Made by a program: the position numbers and the translations under genes
Shown: positions 26,302 through 34,368 of the stretch, one piece after another
Numbering within the stretch: the stretch's first letter is position 1
Layout: every line of letters starts with the position of its first letter
The notes under the pieces: generated by a model
Databases searched by the model: none
What the model was told of the DNA's origin: nothing
What the model saw: only the letters and a program-made list of their open reading frames with translations
Origin: Jeongeupia sp. USM3
GTDB taxonomy: Bacteria > Pseudomonadota > Gammaproteobacteria > Burkholderiales > Chitinibacteraceae
Reading direction: 5' to 3'
Assembly (NCBI RefSeq): GCF_001808185.1
Contig: NZ_CP017668.1
Location: forward strand, 2,542,001 to 2,606,000
Length of the DNA stretch: 64,000 nt

Positions 26302-26329
26302 AAAAGGGGCGACCACGGTCGCCCCTTTT
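26302..26329. terminator. Bidirectional intrinsic terminator between porin remnant and dsbA
   Basis: Thirteen-base arms AAAAGGGGCGACC and GGTCGCCCCTTTT around a two-base centre; A and T runs on both sides let it work in both directions. It ends dsbA transcripts coming from the right and anything coming from the left. Confidence 0.88.
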
Positions 26330-26347
26330 CTTGATCGGGCCGGCGGC

Positions 26348-26998
26348 TTATTTCTTCGCCTTGGCTGCCGGCTTGGCCTTGTCCTTGGCGATCAGCTCGT
26401 CGATCACCTTGGTGATCGTGCCGTCTTCGCGGTTGATCATTCCCGGGCTGGTCACGTACTTGCCGTTGACGACGAAGGTCGGCACGCCGTCGATCTTGTA
26501 GGTATTGGTCAGATCGGCGAGCTTGCCCAGCGCGGCATTGGTCGAGAAGCCGGTGTAGATCGCCTTGAACTTGGCGACGTCGATACCCTGCTTCTGGATC
26601 CACGGATACAGGCTGGACTCGCGGCGCAGCTCGATGCCGTCGCGCTGTACCGCGTCGAACACCGCCTGCTGCAGCTTGGCTTCGAGGCCCATCTGCTGCA
26701 GCGTCGCGAACAGCTTGGCGTGGCCTTCCATGTCGCTGCGGCCCGGCCACATCACGTGGACACGGCGGAAGTTGACGTCCTTGGGCAGTTTGGCCGCCCA
26801 GCTCTCGACATACGGTTCGACCTTGTAGCAGTGCGGGCAGCCGTACCAGAAGAATTCGATCACCTCGGCCTTGCCGGCCTGCGCGACCGGTTGCGGCGTC
26901 GCAAGGCGCTTGTAGTCGGTGCCTTCGCGCACTTCGGCGTGGGCGAAGGTGGCGGCGACGAGGGCGAAACCCAGGCCCATCATCCAGCGTTTGATCAT
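26348..26998 (-). CDS. dsbA: Periplasmic thiol:disulfide oxidoreductase DsbA
   Basis: A 216-residue DsbA. Signal peptide residues 1-21 (MIKRWMMGLGFALVAATFAHA), thioredoxin-fold core with active site FFWYGCPHCYKVEP (Cys54 and Cys57), the cis-proline loop DGVPTFVVNG near residue 170, and a lysine-rich tail KPAAKAKK. It introduces disulfide bonds in exported proteins. The ATG at 26996-26998 follows GGAGAG on the minus strand. The SPOR-domain gene upstream on the same strand is a common neighbour in Neisseriales and the two are probably co-transcribed. Confidence 0.95.
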   Translation of the reverse strand: MIKRWMMGLGFALVAATFAHAEVREGTDYKRLATPQPVAQAGKAEVIEFFWYGCPHCYKVEPYVESWAAKLPKDVNFRRVHVMWPGRSDMEGHAKLFATLQQMGLEAKLQQAVFDAVQRDGIELRRESSLYPWIQKQGIDVAKFKAIYTGFSTNAALGKLADLTNTYKIDGVPTFVVNGKYVTSPGMINREDGTITKVIDELIAKDKAKPAAKAKK

Positions 26999-27047
26999 TG
27001 GTGCTCTCTCCTGATTAGGGTGGTGGGTCTGAGTCGCCTGACCGCGC

Positions 27048-27713
27048 TCAGTTCCCCTTGACGACGGTACTGTCGATGCCGCTGCCCTTGAGCTGGGCGC
27101 GCGCCTTGTCGAGATCGGCCAGGCTGGTGAACGGGCCGACGCGGACACGGTGCCACAGCCCCTTGTCCGGCGTGCTGCTCGACTGGATCGTCGCCTCGAC
27201 GCCGACCAGCGCGAGCTTGGCCTTGAGGTTGTCGGCTTCCTGCTCGTTCTGGAACGCGCCGACCTGCAGGTAGGCGCCCCTGGGCGCCTCGACCTTGGCC
27301 GGCGGGCTCGACTCGGGCTTCTTCGCCGGTGCCACCGGCTTGGCCTCGGTCGTCGTGCCGTCGTTCTTGTTCAGCTCGGGCAGTACCTTGTAGAAGTCGA
27401 AACGCTCCGCTCCGCTGGCTTCGGGCGTGCCGGCCGGCTTGGCCGCGTCCGGCAGCGCCGGTGCGCTCGAGTCCTTGCCGCCCGGGTGCAGCACTTCGGG
27501 CTGCTTGATCGTCGGCTGCGGCGCCGAGCCGATCGCGTCGGGCGGGGTGTCGGCCTTCTTGGTGAACGGGCTGTCGCTGCGGTTGAGGAACAGCGCGACG
27601 CCGACCGCGACGGCGACGCCGCCGAGCAGGCCGACGACGAGGCCGGTGACGAGCGATCCGCCGCCACTACTGCGATTGCTGCTTGCCCGCGATTTCTTCA
27701 TGTCTCTGGCCAT
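27048..27713 (-). CDS. SPOR-domain cell division protein, FtsN-like
   Basis: A 221-residue bitopic membrane protein. A basic cytoplasmic N-terminus (MARDMKKSRASSNRS) precedes a single membrane helix (about residues 21-43), a long proline/alanine/lysine-rich periplasmic linker, and a C-terminal SPOR domain from about residue 145 (YLQVGAFQNEQEADNLKAKL ... HRVRVGPFTSLADLDKAR) that binds denuded septal peptidoglycan. The MARD start is chosen because AAGGAG lies 11 bases upstream and relatives begin the same way; the open frame continues further upstream without support. dsbA follows. Confidence 0.85.
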   Translation of the reverse strand: MARDMKKSRASSNRSSGGGSLVTGLVVGLLGGVAVAVGVALFLNRSDSPFTKKADTPPDAIGSAPQPTIKQPEVLHPGGKDSSAPALPDAAKPAGTPEASGAERFDFYKVLPELNKNDGTTTEAKPVAPAKKPESSPPAKVEAPRGAYLQVGAFQNEQEADNLKAKLALVGVEATIQSSSTPDKGLWHRVRVGPFTSLADLDKARAQLKGSGIDSTVVKGN

Positions 27714-27853
27714 ACTGGCGATTTCTCCTTGCGGGTGGACTGCGCCACCCTGCCTCGCATTATCGGGCAAAGTTGAGCCGGACGATTATACGGGCCATCC
27801 CCGCTGTTGCACGGGGCGACGCGGGGCAAATGGTGAATTCTGCCAGTTGTCAA

Positions 27854-27868
27854 CGAGAACGGTTCTCG
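27854..27868 (+). promoter_or_regulatory. Fur-type operator in front of ftrABCD
   Basis: CGAGAACGGTTCTCG is a perfect 7-1-7 palindrome matching the GAGAA...TTCTC core of Fur sites. It lies 57 bases upstream of the ftrA start codon, so iron-dependent repression of the ftr genes is expected. Confidence 0.65.
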
Positions 27869-27924
27869 ATCGTTTTCATCGGCGTAGACTGTCGTTGTTT
27901 TTTTGATCAATAAGGGAACTTTCC

Positions 27925-28455
27925 ATGAAGCGCTTGATCCTCGCCGCCGCCATGGCACTGCCGCTGTCCGTTTTCGCCGCCGAATACCCGATCGGCAAGC
28001 CGGCGATCAAGGCCGGAATGGAAATCGGTGCCGTCTATCTGCAGCCGGTGAAGATGGACCCGCCGGGCATGATGCGCGACGCGGCCAAGTCGGACGTCCA
28101 CCTCGAAGCCGACATCCACGCGGTCAAGGACAACCCGAACGGCTTTGCCGAAGGCGAATGGATGCCCTATCTGCTGGTCAAGTACGAGATCCAGAAGGTC
28201 GGCAGCAAGAACGTGATCAAGGGCGACTTCATGGCCATGGTCGCCAGCGACGGCCCGCATTACGGCGACAACGTCAAGCTCGAAGGCCCGGGCAAGTACA
28301 AGCTCAAGTACACGGTCCTGCCGCCGTCGGAAAACCCGATGGCGCACTTCGGCCGCCACGTCGACAAGGAAACCGGCGTCGGCCCGTGGTTCAAGCCGTT
28401 CGAGCTGAACTACGAGTTTACCTACGCCGGTACTGGCAAGAAGGGCGGGTATTGA
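27925..28455 (+). CDS. ftrA: Periplasmic iron-binding protein of the Ftr system, P19/FetP family
   Basis: A 176-residue P19/Tp34-family protein. Signal peptide residues 1-18 (MKRLILAAAMALPLSVFA), then the family core EYPIGKPAIKAGMEIGAVYLQPVKM, the conserved methionine/histidine metal ligands in HLEADIHA, MAMVASDGPHYG and the MAHFGRH segment. Members bind Cu2+ and Fe in the periplasm and feed the FTR1 permease. GGGAA precedes the ATG. It is the first gene of a four-gene iron(II) uptake set and lies behind a Fur-type site. A family 1 repeat separates it from ftrB. Confidence 0.9.
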   Translation: MKRLILAAAMALPLSVFAAEYPIGKPAIKAGMEIGAVYLQPVKMDPPGMMRDAAKSDVHLEADIHAVKDNPNGFAEGEWMPYLLVKYEIQKVGSKNVIKGDFMAMVASDGPHYGDNVKLEGPGKYKLKYTVLPPSENPMAHFGRHVDKETGVGPWFKPFELNYEFTYAGTGKKGGY

Positions 28456-28461
28456 TTGCCA

Positions 28462-28551
28462 CTCACAAAACCCTGCTGACTGCGTTGCACGCGCTTGCCG
28501 TACTTTGCGTACTGTCTGCGCGCGTGCGCCTTGTCAGCACCGTTTTGTGAG
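28462..28551. repeat. Palindromic repeat family 1, best-preserved copy
   Basis: A 90-base palindrome between ftrA and ftrB. Outer arms CTCACAAAAC (28462-28471) and GTTTTGTGAG (28542-28551) pair perfectly; inner parts pair imperfectly up to a centre containing GTACTTTGCGTAC. As RNA it would form a long hairpin inside the ftr transcript and could set the ratio of ftrA to downstream expression. Confidence 0.75.
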
Positions 28552-28694
28552 CGGCCGAGCCGTTGGGCCGCGCCATTGATGCATCCCGTTCCGGGGTCGG
28601 GCTGCTCGTTGGCCGGCTCCGGGCGCGGAGCGATTCGGCTCCGGCATGGCAAGCGGATCGCCCCGGAACGCGGCCGCGATACCGACAGGTTGGA

Positions 28695-29030
28695 ATGAAA
28701 ATGACGATGCATAAATTCTGGGTGGTCCTGGCTGCGGCGGTGCTGGCGGCCGGCGCGCATGCCGAAGACCTGCCGACGTTCAGGGTGACGATCAAGGACG
28801 GGGCGATCTCGCCGACGCGCTTCGAGGCGCCGGCCGGCAAGCGTTTCAAGATCGAGATCACCAATGCCGGCAAGTCGCCGGCCGAGTTCGAGAGCATCCA
28901 GCTGCGCAAGGAAAAGGTGCTCGGCCCCGGCGTGACGTCGTTCGTCGTCGTCAATGCCACCAGCCCCGGCGAGTACGTGTACTTCGACGACTTCCACCCG
29001 CAGGCGCGCGGCACCGTCGTCGTCAAATAG
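28695..29030 (+). CDS. ftrB: Cupredoxin-domain protein of the Ftr iron system
   Basis: A 111-residue periplasmic cupredoxin-like protein. The signal peptide covers about residues 1-22 (ending AAGAHA), followed by a single cupredoxin domain (FRVTIKDGAISPTRFEAPAGKRFKIEITNAG ... GEYVYFDDFHPQARGTVVV). FtrB proteins are thought to oxidise Fe(II) or hand electrons/iron to FTR1. The usual Cys ligand of blue copper proteins is absent here; a histidine (DFHPQ) and methionine-poor loop remain, so copper binding is uncertain. Three in-frame ATGs occur within 12 bases; the first is used. Confidence 0.82.
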   Translation: MKMTMHKFWVVLAAAVLAAGAHAEDLPTFRVTIKDGAISPTRFEAPAGKRFKIEITNAGKSPAEFESIQLRKEKVLGPGVTSFVVVNATSPGEYVYFDDFHPQARGTVVVK

Positions 29031-29051
29031 CCGCGCCGGGGGCGGCTGTCG

Positions 29052-29130
29052 CCCGCACGGTCGCGACCGGGCTGCCCGCGGGACGTTTCGCACTGCCGGG
29101 ACCGCTGCACCGGATTTGCACCCGGGCCGC
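29052..29130. repeat. Palindromic repeat family 1, diverged copy
   Basis: Lies between ftrB and ftrC. It shares GGTCGCGACCGGG, GCGGGACGTTTCG and the CTGCCGGGACCG block with copies at 33640-33712 and 20745-20871. The arms are less complete than in the copy between ftrA and ftrB. Confidence 0.5.
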
Positions 29131-29193
29131 CCGGTGTTTTGAAGCCGCCGGCTGCGCCTGTTGCTGCAGCCGCGGCGCCGAAGGAATCTATAT

Positions 29194-30012
29194 ATGGATC
29201 AGGTCCTGTTCATCGTCTGGCGTGAAAGCGTCGAGGCGCTGCTTGTCGTCGGCATTCTCTACGCCTGGCTCAAGGCCAGCCCGGCCGCCGGCCGGCGCGG
29301 CGTGCGCTATCTCTGGGGCGGCGTCGCCGCCGGACTGGCGCTGTCGGGCCTCTTGGCGCTCGGCATCCTCGGCATTTCGCAGTTCCTCTCCGACGACGGC
29401 CAGGAGTACTTCCAGGCCGGCATGGCGCTGGTCGCCGCGGCGCTGATCGTGCAGATGGTCTACTGGATGAAGAAGCACGGCCGCACGCTCAAGCGCGAGC
29501 TCGAATCCGGGATGAGCGAGCGCGTGCAGCAGCAGAACTGGTGGGGGCTGCTGGTGCTGGTGATGATCGCCGTCGGCCGCGAAGGCAGCGAAACGGTGGT
29601 CTTCCTCTACGGCACCGTCGCTGGCGCCGACCACAGCCGGATGCTCGGCTACGCCGGTGCCGGTCTGGCCGGGCTCTTGCTGGCGTTCGCGACCTTCTGG
29701 CTGCTGCAGCTCGGCGGCAAAATCTTCAACTGGCGGCGCTTCTTCCAGTTCACCGAAATCCTCTTGCTGCTGCTCGCCGGTGCCTTGCTGGTCAGCGGGC
29801 TCGAGCGGCTGGTGTCGATCGGCGCCTTGCCGGGGCTGGTCGATCCGCTCTGGGACAGCTCGGGCCTGCTCGACGACTCGGCCGGCATCGGCAAGCTGCT
29901 CGCCGATTTTGCCGGCTACCGCTCGCACCCGGCGCTGCTGGTGCTGGGGCTGTGGCTGGCGTACTGGATCGCCGCGGTCGGCGTCCTGCGCCGCGTCGGC
30001 CGCAAGGCATGA
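29194..30012 (+). CDS. ftrC: FTR1-family iron permease
   Basis: A 272-residue inner-membrane protein with seven predicted helices. The two iron-binding REXXE motifs of the FTR1 family are present: RESVE at residues 10-14 and REGSE in the middle (AVGREGSETVVFLYG). It transports iron delivered by FtrA/FtrB. AAGGA at 29181-29185 precedes the ATG. Its stop overlaps the ftrD start (ATGA), so they are translationally coupled. Confidence 0.93.
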   Translation: MDQVLFIVWRESVEALLVVGILYAWLKASPAAGRRGVRYLWGGVAAGLALSGLLALGILGISQFLSDDGQEYFQAGMALVAAALIVQMVYWMKKHGRTLKRELESGMSERVQQQNWWGLLVLVMIAVGREGSETVVFLYGTVAGADHSRMLGYAGAGLAGLLLAFATFWLLQLGGKIFNWRRFFQFTEILLLLLAGALLVSGLERLVSIGALPGLVDPLWDSSGLLDDSAGIGKLLADFAGYRSHPALLVLGLWLAYWIAAVGVLRRVGRKA

Positions 30013-31466
30013 GCGCGATCTCGCCCGCCCGCTTCGGCGACTTCCTGCGCGATCACAAGGGCATGCTGCGGGCGCTGCAGTGGGGCGTCGTCGCCGTCTA
30101 TGCCTTGCTGATCGTCGTACCGGTGTTCCTGCCGCTGCCCGACGAGACCGCGCACGTGTTCAACAACCTGACCGTGGCCGCGCAGTTCGCCTTCTGGGGG
30201 ATCTGGTGGCCCTTCGTGCTGGTGTCGATGCCGCTGATGGGCCGCGCGTGGTGCGGCTGGTTCTGCCCCGAGGGCATGCTGTCCGAATGGATGAGCGAGC
30301 GCGGCCGCAACCGGCCGATTCCGAAATGGATACGCTGGGGCGGCTGGCCCTTCGTCGCCTTCGCCTGTACCACCATCTACGGCCAGCTCGTCAGCGTCTA
30401 CCAGTACCCGCTGGCGGTGCTGCTGGTGCTCGGCGGTTCGACCGTCGCGGCGATCGGCGTCGGCTTCTGGTACGGTCGCAGCAAGCGCATCTGGTGCCGC
30501 TACCTGTGCCCGGTCAACGGCGTGTTCCAGCTGCTGTCCAAGCTGGCGCCGTGGCATTACAGGGTCGACGAGCAGAAGTGGCGCGACTACAGCAAGCCTG
30601 CGTCGCGAGCAGCCGCGAGTGCAAGGCGCCCCGGAGCGAGCATCGAGATAGTGCCTATTGCACAGCGAGATGCGAGCGAGGAGGCAACGCAGCGGCGCGC
30701 AGCGACGGTCAACTGCGCGCCGCTGGTGCCGCTGCGGCACATGCAGGGCGCGGCCGATTGCCACATGTGCGGCCGCTGCTCGGGCCACCGCGACGCGATC
30801 GCGCTGACACCGCGTTCGCCCGAGGCGGAGATCGTCGACGTCGCCCACGGCGACGCCTGGCAGACCGCCTTGCTGGTGTTCGGCATGATGGGCATCGCGC
30901 TCGGCGCCTTCCTGTGGAGCGCCAGCCCGTGGCTGGTCGCCGCCAAGCAGTGGGCGGCCGAATGGCTGATCGACCGCGACATCTACTGGCCGCTGAACGA
31001 TACCGCGCCGTGGTGGCTGCTGACGCACTACCCGGAGGTGAACGACAGTTTCAGCTGGCTCGACGGCGCGGCCATCCTCGGCTTCATCGCCGCGACGGCA
31101 ATCGTCGTCGGCGGGCTGCTGTACCTGGCCTTGCAGATCGCCGACCGGCTGTTGCCGCAGCGCAACAAGGACAGCGTCCACCGGCTGGCGCAGGCGCTGA
31201 TTCCGACCGCCGGTTGCGGCGTCTTCCTCGGCCTGTCGGCGACGACGGTGACCCTGCTCAGGCACGAGGGCATGGCGACGTGGTGGGTGAGCGACGCGCG
31301 GTTTGCGCTGCTGGCGCTTGGCCTGGCGTGGACCTTGCGGCTGGCATGGCGCGTCGCCGGCCGGCGCGGCGCCTCCGTGCCGGCGCGGCTGCCGGCGCTG
31401 GCGGTCTACGCCGCCGGGCTCGTACCGTTCGCTTATGCATGGTGGCTGTTCTTTGCCGGCTGGTGA
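30009..31466 (+). CDS. ftrD: Ferredoxin-like polyferredoxin membrane protein of the Ftr system
   Basis: A 485-residue inner-membrane protein of the NapH/FixG type. N-terminal helices carry GRAWCGWFCPEG and WCRYLCPVNGVF cysteine motifs, a cytoplasmic segment has DCHMCGRCSGHRDAI, and several helices follow to the C-terminus. FtrD is thought to pass electrons that drive iron release after transport. Unusually, about 36 residues at about positions 198-233 (ASRAAASARR ... QRRAAT) are encoded by a palindromic repeat inserted in frame between YSKP and VNCAPLVPL. The cysteine motifs remain, so the protein may still work. Confidence 0.9.
   Translation: MSAISPARFGDFLRDHKGMLRALQWGVVAVYALLIVVPVFLPLPDETAHVFNNLTVAAQFAFWGIWWPFVLVSMPLMGRAWCGWFCPEGMLSEWMSERGRNRPIPKWIRWGGWPFVAFACTTIYGQLVSVYQYPLAVLLVLGGSTVAAIGVGFWYGRSKRIWCRYLCPVNGVFQLLSKLAPWHYRVDEQKWRDYSKPASRAAASARRPGASIEIVPIAQRDASEEATQRRAATVNCAPLVPLRHMQGAADCHMCGRCSGHRDAIALTPRSPEAEIVDVAHGDAWQTALLVFGMMGIALGAFLWSASPWLVAAKQWAAEWLIDRDIYWPLNDTAPWWLLTHYPEVNDSFSWLDGAAILGFIAATAIVVGGLLYLALQIADRLLPQRNKDSVHRLAQALIPTAGCGVFLGLSATTVTLLRHEGMATWWVSDARFALLALGLAWTLRLAWRVAGRRGASVPARLPALAVYAAGLVPFAYAWWLFFAGW
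30601..30707. repeat. Palindromic repeat inserted in frame within ftrD
   Basis: A 107-base imperfect palindrome; the first and last 16 bases (CGTCGCGAGCAGCCGC and, inverted, CGTCGCTGCGCGCCGC) pair at 11 positions, and GAGCGAGCATCGAGATAGTGC pairs partly with the right half. Base composition is less biased than the surrounding gene and the encoded peptide is arginine/alanine rich, unlike the family. Confidence 0.6.
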
Positions 31467-31493
31467 CGCTGCGCCGCCGCATCCCGACGGGTG

Positions 31494-31524
31494 TTGCCCC
31501 GAGCCTTGCGTACATCCGTATAAT
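31494..31524 (+). promoter_or_regulatory. Probable argH promoter
   Basis: A perfect -10 box TATAAT at 31519-31524 stands 38 bases before the argH ATG. TTGCCC at 31494-31499 is the nearest -35-like hexamer, at a long spacing of 19 bases. Confidence 0.5.
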
Positions 31525-31562
31525 CCGCAGGTTTGAAGCTCAAGCACTCTCGGGATACAGCC

Positions 31563-32948
31563 ATGCAGGACGCCGTCAACAAAACCTGGTCCGGCCGATT
31601 CAACGAACCGGTCTCGGAACTCGTGAAGCGTTACACCGCCTCGGTGACCTTCGATAACCGCATGGCCGATGTCGACATCCAGGGCTCGCTGGCGCACGCG
31701 ACGATGCTGAACAAGGTCGGCGTGCTGTCGAACGACGATCTCGCGGCGATCCAGCGCGGCATGGCCGAGATCCTCGACGAGATCCGCAACGGCAGCTTCG
31801 AATGGTCGGTCGACCTCGAAGACGTGCACATGAACATCGAGCGCCGGCTGACCGACAAGATCGGCGACGCCGGCAAGCGCCTGCACACCGGCCGCTCGCG
31901 CAACGACCAGGTTGCCACCGACATCCGCCTCTACCTGCGCGGCGCGATCGACGCCATCGTCGGTCTGGTGCGCGAACTGCAGCGCTCGCTCGTCGATCTG
32001 GCCGACGCCCACGCGTCGACGGTACTGCCGGGCTTCACCCACCTGCAGGTGGCGCAGCCGGTGACCTTCGGCCACCACATGCTCGCCTATGTCGAGATGC
32101 TCGGCCGCGACGCCGACCGTTTCACCGATGCCAGAAAGCGCGTCAACCTGCTGCCGCTCGGCTCGGCCGCGCTCGCCGGCACCACCTACCCGATCGACCG
32201 CGTCTACACCGCCGAGCTGCTCGGCTTCGACGGCGTGACCCAGAACTCGCTCGACTCGGTGTCCGACCGCGATTTCGCGATCGAATTCACCGCCGCCGCC
32301 GCGCTGACGATGACCCACCTGTCGCGCCTGTCGGAAGAGTTGATCCTGTGGATGAGCCCGCGCTTCGGCTTCATCGACATCGCCGACCGCTTCTGTACCG
32401 GTTCTTCGATCATGCCGCAGAAGAAGAACCCCGACGTGCCCGAGCTGGTCCGCGGCAAGACCGGCCGCGTCAACGGCAGCCTGATCGGCCTCTTGACGCT
32501 GATGAAGTCGCAGCCGCTGGCGTACAACAAGGACAATCAGGAAGACAAGGAACCGCTGTTCGACACCGTCGACACGCTGAGCGACACGCTGCGGATCTAC
32601 GCCGACATGATGCGCGGCATCACCGTGAAGCCGGAGGCGATGAAGGATGCGGTCAAGCAGGGCTTCGCGACCGCGACCGATCTGGCCGACTATCTGGTCA
32701 AGAAGGGCCTGCCGTTCCGCGATGCGCACGAAGCCGTTGCGCTGGCGGTGCGTTATGCCGAGGAAAAGAAGCGCGACCTGTCCGAGCTGGCGATCGTCGA
32801 ACTGAAGACCTTCTCGCCGCTGATCGGCGACGACGTTGCCGAAGTGCTGACCGCCGAAGGCAGCCTGGCCGCGCGCAACCACGTCGGCGGCACCGCACCG
32901 GTGCAGGTGAGGGCGCAGATCGCCCGCTGGCGCGCCCTCCTGGCCTGA
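31563..32948 (+). CDS. argH: Argininosuccinate lyase
   Basis: A 461-residue ArgH of normal length. Signatures are KTWSGRFNEPVSELVKRYTAS at the N-terminus, HTGRSRNDQVATD near residue 107 and the fumarase/aspartase superfamily loop GSSIMPQKKNPDVPELVRGK near residue 280 with the catalytic serine. It splits argininosuccinate into arginine and fumarate, the last step of arginine synthesis. The ATG at 31563 fits the family; a TTG 30 bases upstream is in frame but less likely. It is a single-gene unit with its own promoter and terminator, the latter behind a family 2 repeat. Confidence 0.96.
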   Translation: MQDAVNKTWSGRFNEPVSELVKRYTASVTFDNRMADVDIQGSLAHATMLNKVGVLSNDDLAAIQRGMAEILDEIRNGSFEWSVDLEDVHMNIERRLTDKIGDAGKRLHTGRSRNDQVATDIRLYLRGAIDAIVGLVRELQRSLVDLADAHASTVLPGFTHLQVAQPVTFGHHMLAYVEMLGRDADRFTDARKRVNLLPLGSAALAGTTYPIDRVYTAELLGFDGVTQNSLDSVSDRDFAIEFTAAAALTMTHLSRLSEELILWMSPRFGFIDIADRFCTGSSIMPQKKNPDVPELVRGKTGRVNGSLIGLLTLMKSQPLAYNKDNQEDKEPLFDTVDTLSDTLRIYADMMRGITVKPEAMKDAVKQGFATATDLADYLVKKGLPFRDAHEAVALAVRYAEEKKRDLSELAIVELKTFSPLIGDDVAEVLTAEGSLAARNHVGGTAPVQVRAQIARWRALLA

Positions 32949-32960
32949 GCGGCTCATTCG

Positions 32961-33077
32961 GCGGCTGCGCCTGCGCAGCTTGCGCCCGTCCGATGCTCGG
33001 CGTCCTCATGGACTTGATGTCCATTCCGGCGCCTGCGCTTCGGGCGAGCACAATCTGCTTTGGCTCGCTCGCCGACT
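32961..33077 (+). repeat. Dispersed repeat family 2, copy after argH
   Basis: Contains GGCTGCGCCTG, CGTCCGATGC, CGTCCTCA, ATGTCCATTCCGGCGCCTG, GCTTCGGGCG and CTGCTTTGGCTCGCTCGCC, all shared in the same order with the reverse complement of 41525-41682. Both copies lie just past the stop codon of the gene upstream. Confidence 0.7.
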
Positions 33078-33099
33078 GAACCACTCAGCTGCATTGATC

Positions 33100-33129
33100 A
33101 CGGGCCACTTTGTGGCCCGTTCGTTTTTT
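33100..33129 (+). terminator. Intrinsic terminator of argH
   Basis: Perfect nine-base stem ACGGGCCAC/GTGGCCCGT with loop TTT, followed by TCGTTTTTT. It lies beyond the family 2 repeat and just before the elaA-like gene. Confidence 0.88.
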
Positions 33130-33140
33130 GGGAGTTTGGG

Positions 33141-33602
33141 ATGACGATCAACTGGCGCTGGTACCGTTTCGACGAGTTCGACGTTGCAACGCTGTACGCC
33201 TACCTGAAGCTGCGCGTCGACGTCTTCGTCGTCGAGCAGACCTGTCCGTACCCGGAGCTCGACGACTTCGACCAGACGGCGCTGCACCTGCTCGGCACCG
33301 ATGAGGCCGGGTCGATCGTCGCCTGCCTGCGGCTGCTGCCGCCCGGGGCCAAGTACGCCGAGCCGTCGATCGGCCGCGTCATCGTCACGCCGGCCGCGCG
33401 CGGCACCGGTGCCGGTCATCAACTGGTCGCCGAGGCACTGGCGCACTCGACGGCGCTGTATCCGGGCGCCGGCAACCGGATCGGCGCGCAGGAAAGGCTG
33501 CAGCGCTTCTACGCAGTGCACGGCTTCGAGCCGGTCGGCGAGCCCTATCTCGAGGACGACATCCTGCACATCGACATGGTGCGCGCGCCGGCAGGCCACT
33601 GA
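33141..33602 (+). CDS. elaA: GNAT-family acetyltransferase, ElaA-like
   Basis: A 153-residue GNAT protein of the ElaA family. The N-terminal W-RWYRFDEFDVATLYAYLKLRVDVFVVEQ-type region is characteristic (YLKLRVDVFVVEQTCPYPELD), and the acetyl-CoA-binding motif is IGRVIVTPAARGTGAGHQLV near residue 75. The acceptor substrate is unknown. GGGAG stands about nine bases before the ATG at 33141, immediately after the argH terminator, so its promoter must lie in or before that terminator, or expression depends on read-through. Confidence 0.85.
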   Translation: MTINWRWYRFDEFDVATLYAYLKLRVDVFVVEQTCPYPELDDFDQTALHLLGTDEAGSIVACLRLLPPGAKYAEPSIGRVIVTPAARGTGAGHQLVAEALAHSTALYPGAGNRIGAQERLQRFYAVHGFEPVGEPYLEDDILHIDMVRAPAGH

Positions 33603-33639
33603 GCGCGGGCACCGCACCCTGCTGACCGTACCGTACCGT

Positions 33640-33712
33640 ACCGTCGCGAGCGGCGGGCGCCCCTGCGGGACGTTTCGTGCGCCTTGCCGGCACCGTTTCA
33701 ACGGGTTTGGCT
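33640..33712. repeat. Palindromic repeat family 1, diverged copy
   Basis: Lies between the convergent elaA and mgtC genes. It contains CCGTCGCGAGCGG, GCGGGACGTTTCGTGCGCCTTG and CCGGCACCGTTTCAACGGG, shared with other copies. A triple CCGTA repeat precedes it (33626-33641). Confidence 0.5.
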
Positions 33713-33719
33713 GGCCGCG

Positions 33720-34217
33720 CTAGGCATCGTCGCGCCGGTCGTGCTGGCGGCGGTCGTTCTCGGCGCTGGCATCGTCCTCGCGCCAGCGTTGCAGCCGCCG
33801 TTCGGCCAGCCGCTCCAGGCCGCCGCCGAAATTGATCACCACGAGCGCGAGCAGCAGCACGCCGAGCGCCAGCCCGCCCATGCCGGCGCCGCACGCCATG
33901 CCGAGGATCGCGGTGACCCAGATCGACGCGGCGGTCGTCAGTCCCTGGATGCGGGACTGGTGCTGCAGGATCACCCCGGCGCCAAGAAAGCCGATGCCGG
34001 TGATCAGCCCCTGGGCGACGCGCGAATACGCCTGCGCATCGCCGCCGGGCAGCCGGAACACCAGCAGCACCGCCAGCGCCGAGCCGAGCGACACCAGCGC
34101 GTGCGTGCGCAAGCCGGCCGGCTTGCGGTGCAGGAAGCGGTTGATGCCGATCAGCCCGCCGACCAGCACTGCCATGCACAGCCTGCCGAGCAGTTCGTAT
34201 TCCAGCGTCCAGTCCAT
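33720..34217 (-). CDS. MgtC/SapB-family membrane protein
   Basis: A 165-residue inner-membrane protein with four hydrophobic helices: LCMAVLVGGLIGINR, ALVSLGSALAVLLVF, GLITGIGFLGAGVILQ and ASIWVTAILGMACGAGMGG. This is the MgtC N-terminal domain without the C-terminal ACT-like part of Salmonella MgtC. Relatives are linked to growth in low Mg2+ or to control of membrane ATPases. The C-terminus is charged and arginine-rich. The ATG at 34215-34217 starts the family-like sequence; the frame stays open further upstream. It is divergent from dadA. Confidence 0.85.
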   Translation of the reverse strand: MDWTLEYELLGRLCMAVLVGGLIGINRFLHRKPAGLRTHALVSLGSALAVLLVFRLPGGDAQAYSRVAQGLITGIGFLGAGVILQHQSRIQGLTTAASIWVTAILGMACGAGMGGLALGVLLLALVVINFGGGLERLAERRLQRWREDDASAENDRRQHDRRDDA

Positions 34218-34368
34218 GTGACGGCTACCCTGATGAAGGCCGGCGTCGCCGTTCGTCCTCGGGTCGGCACCGTAGCGGCTTCCCCTGATGGGCGGCGGCA
34301 GCGGAATCGCCGACATTGAAGGTCTCAATACATGCTACGCCGAAACGGCGAATCGGCGAGGGTGCGGA

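Noticed and set aside
29916..32957. 1013-codon open frame on the minus strand over ftrD and argH
   Set aside because: It spans two well-supported genes on the opposite strand and has a random Arg/His/Gln-rich composition.
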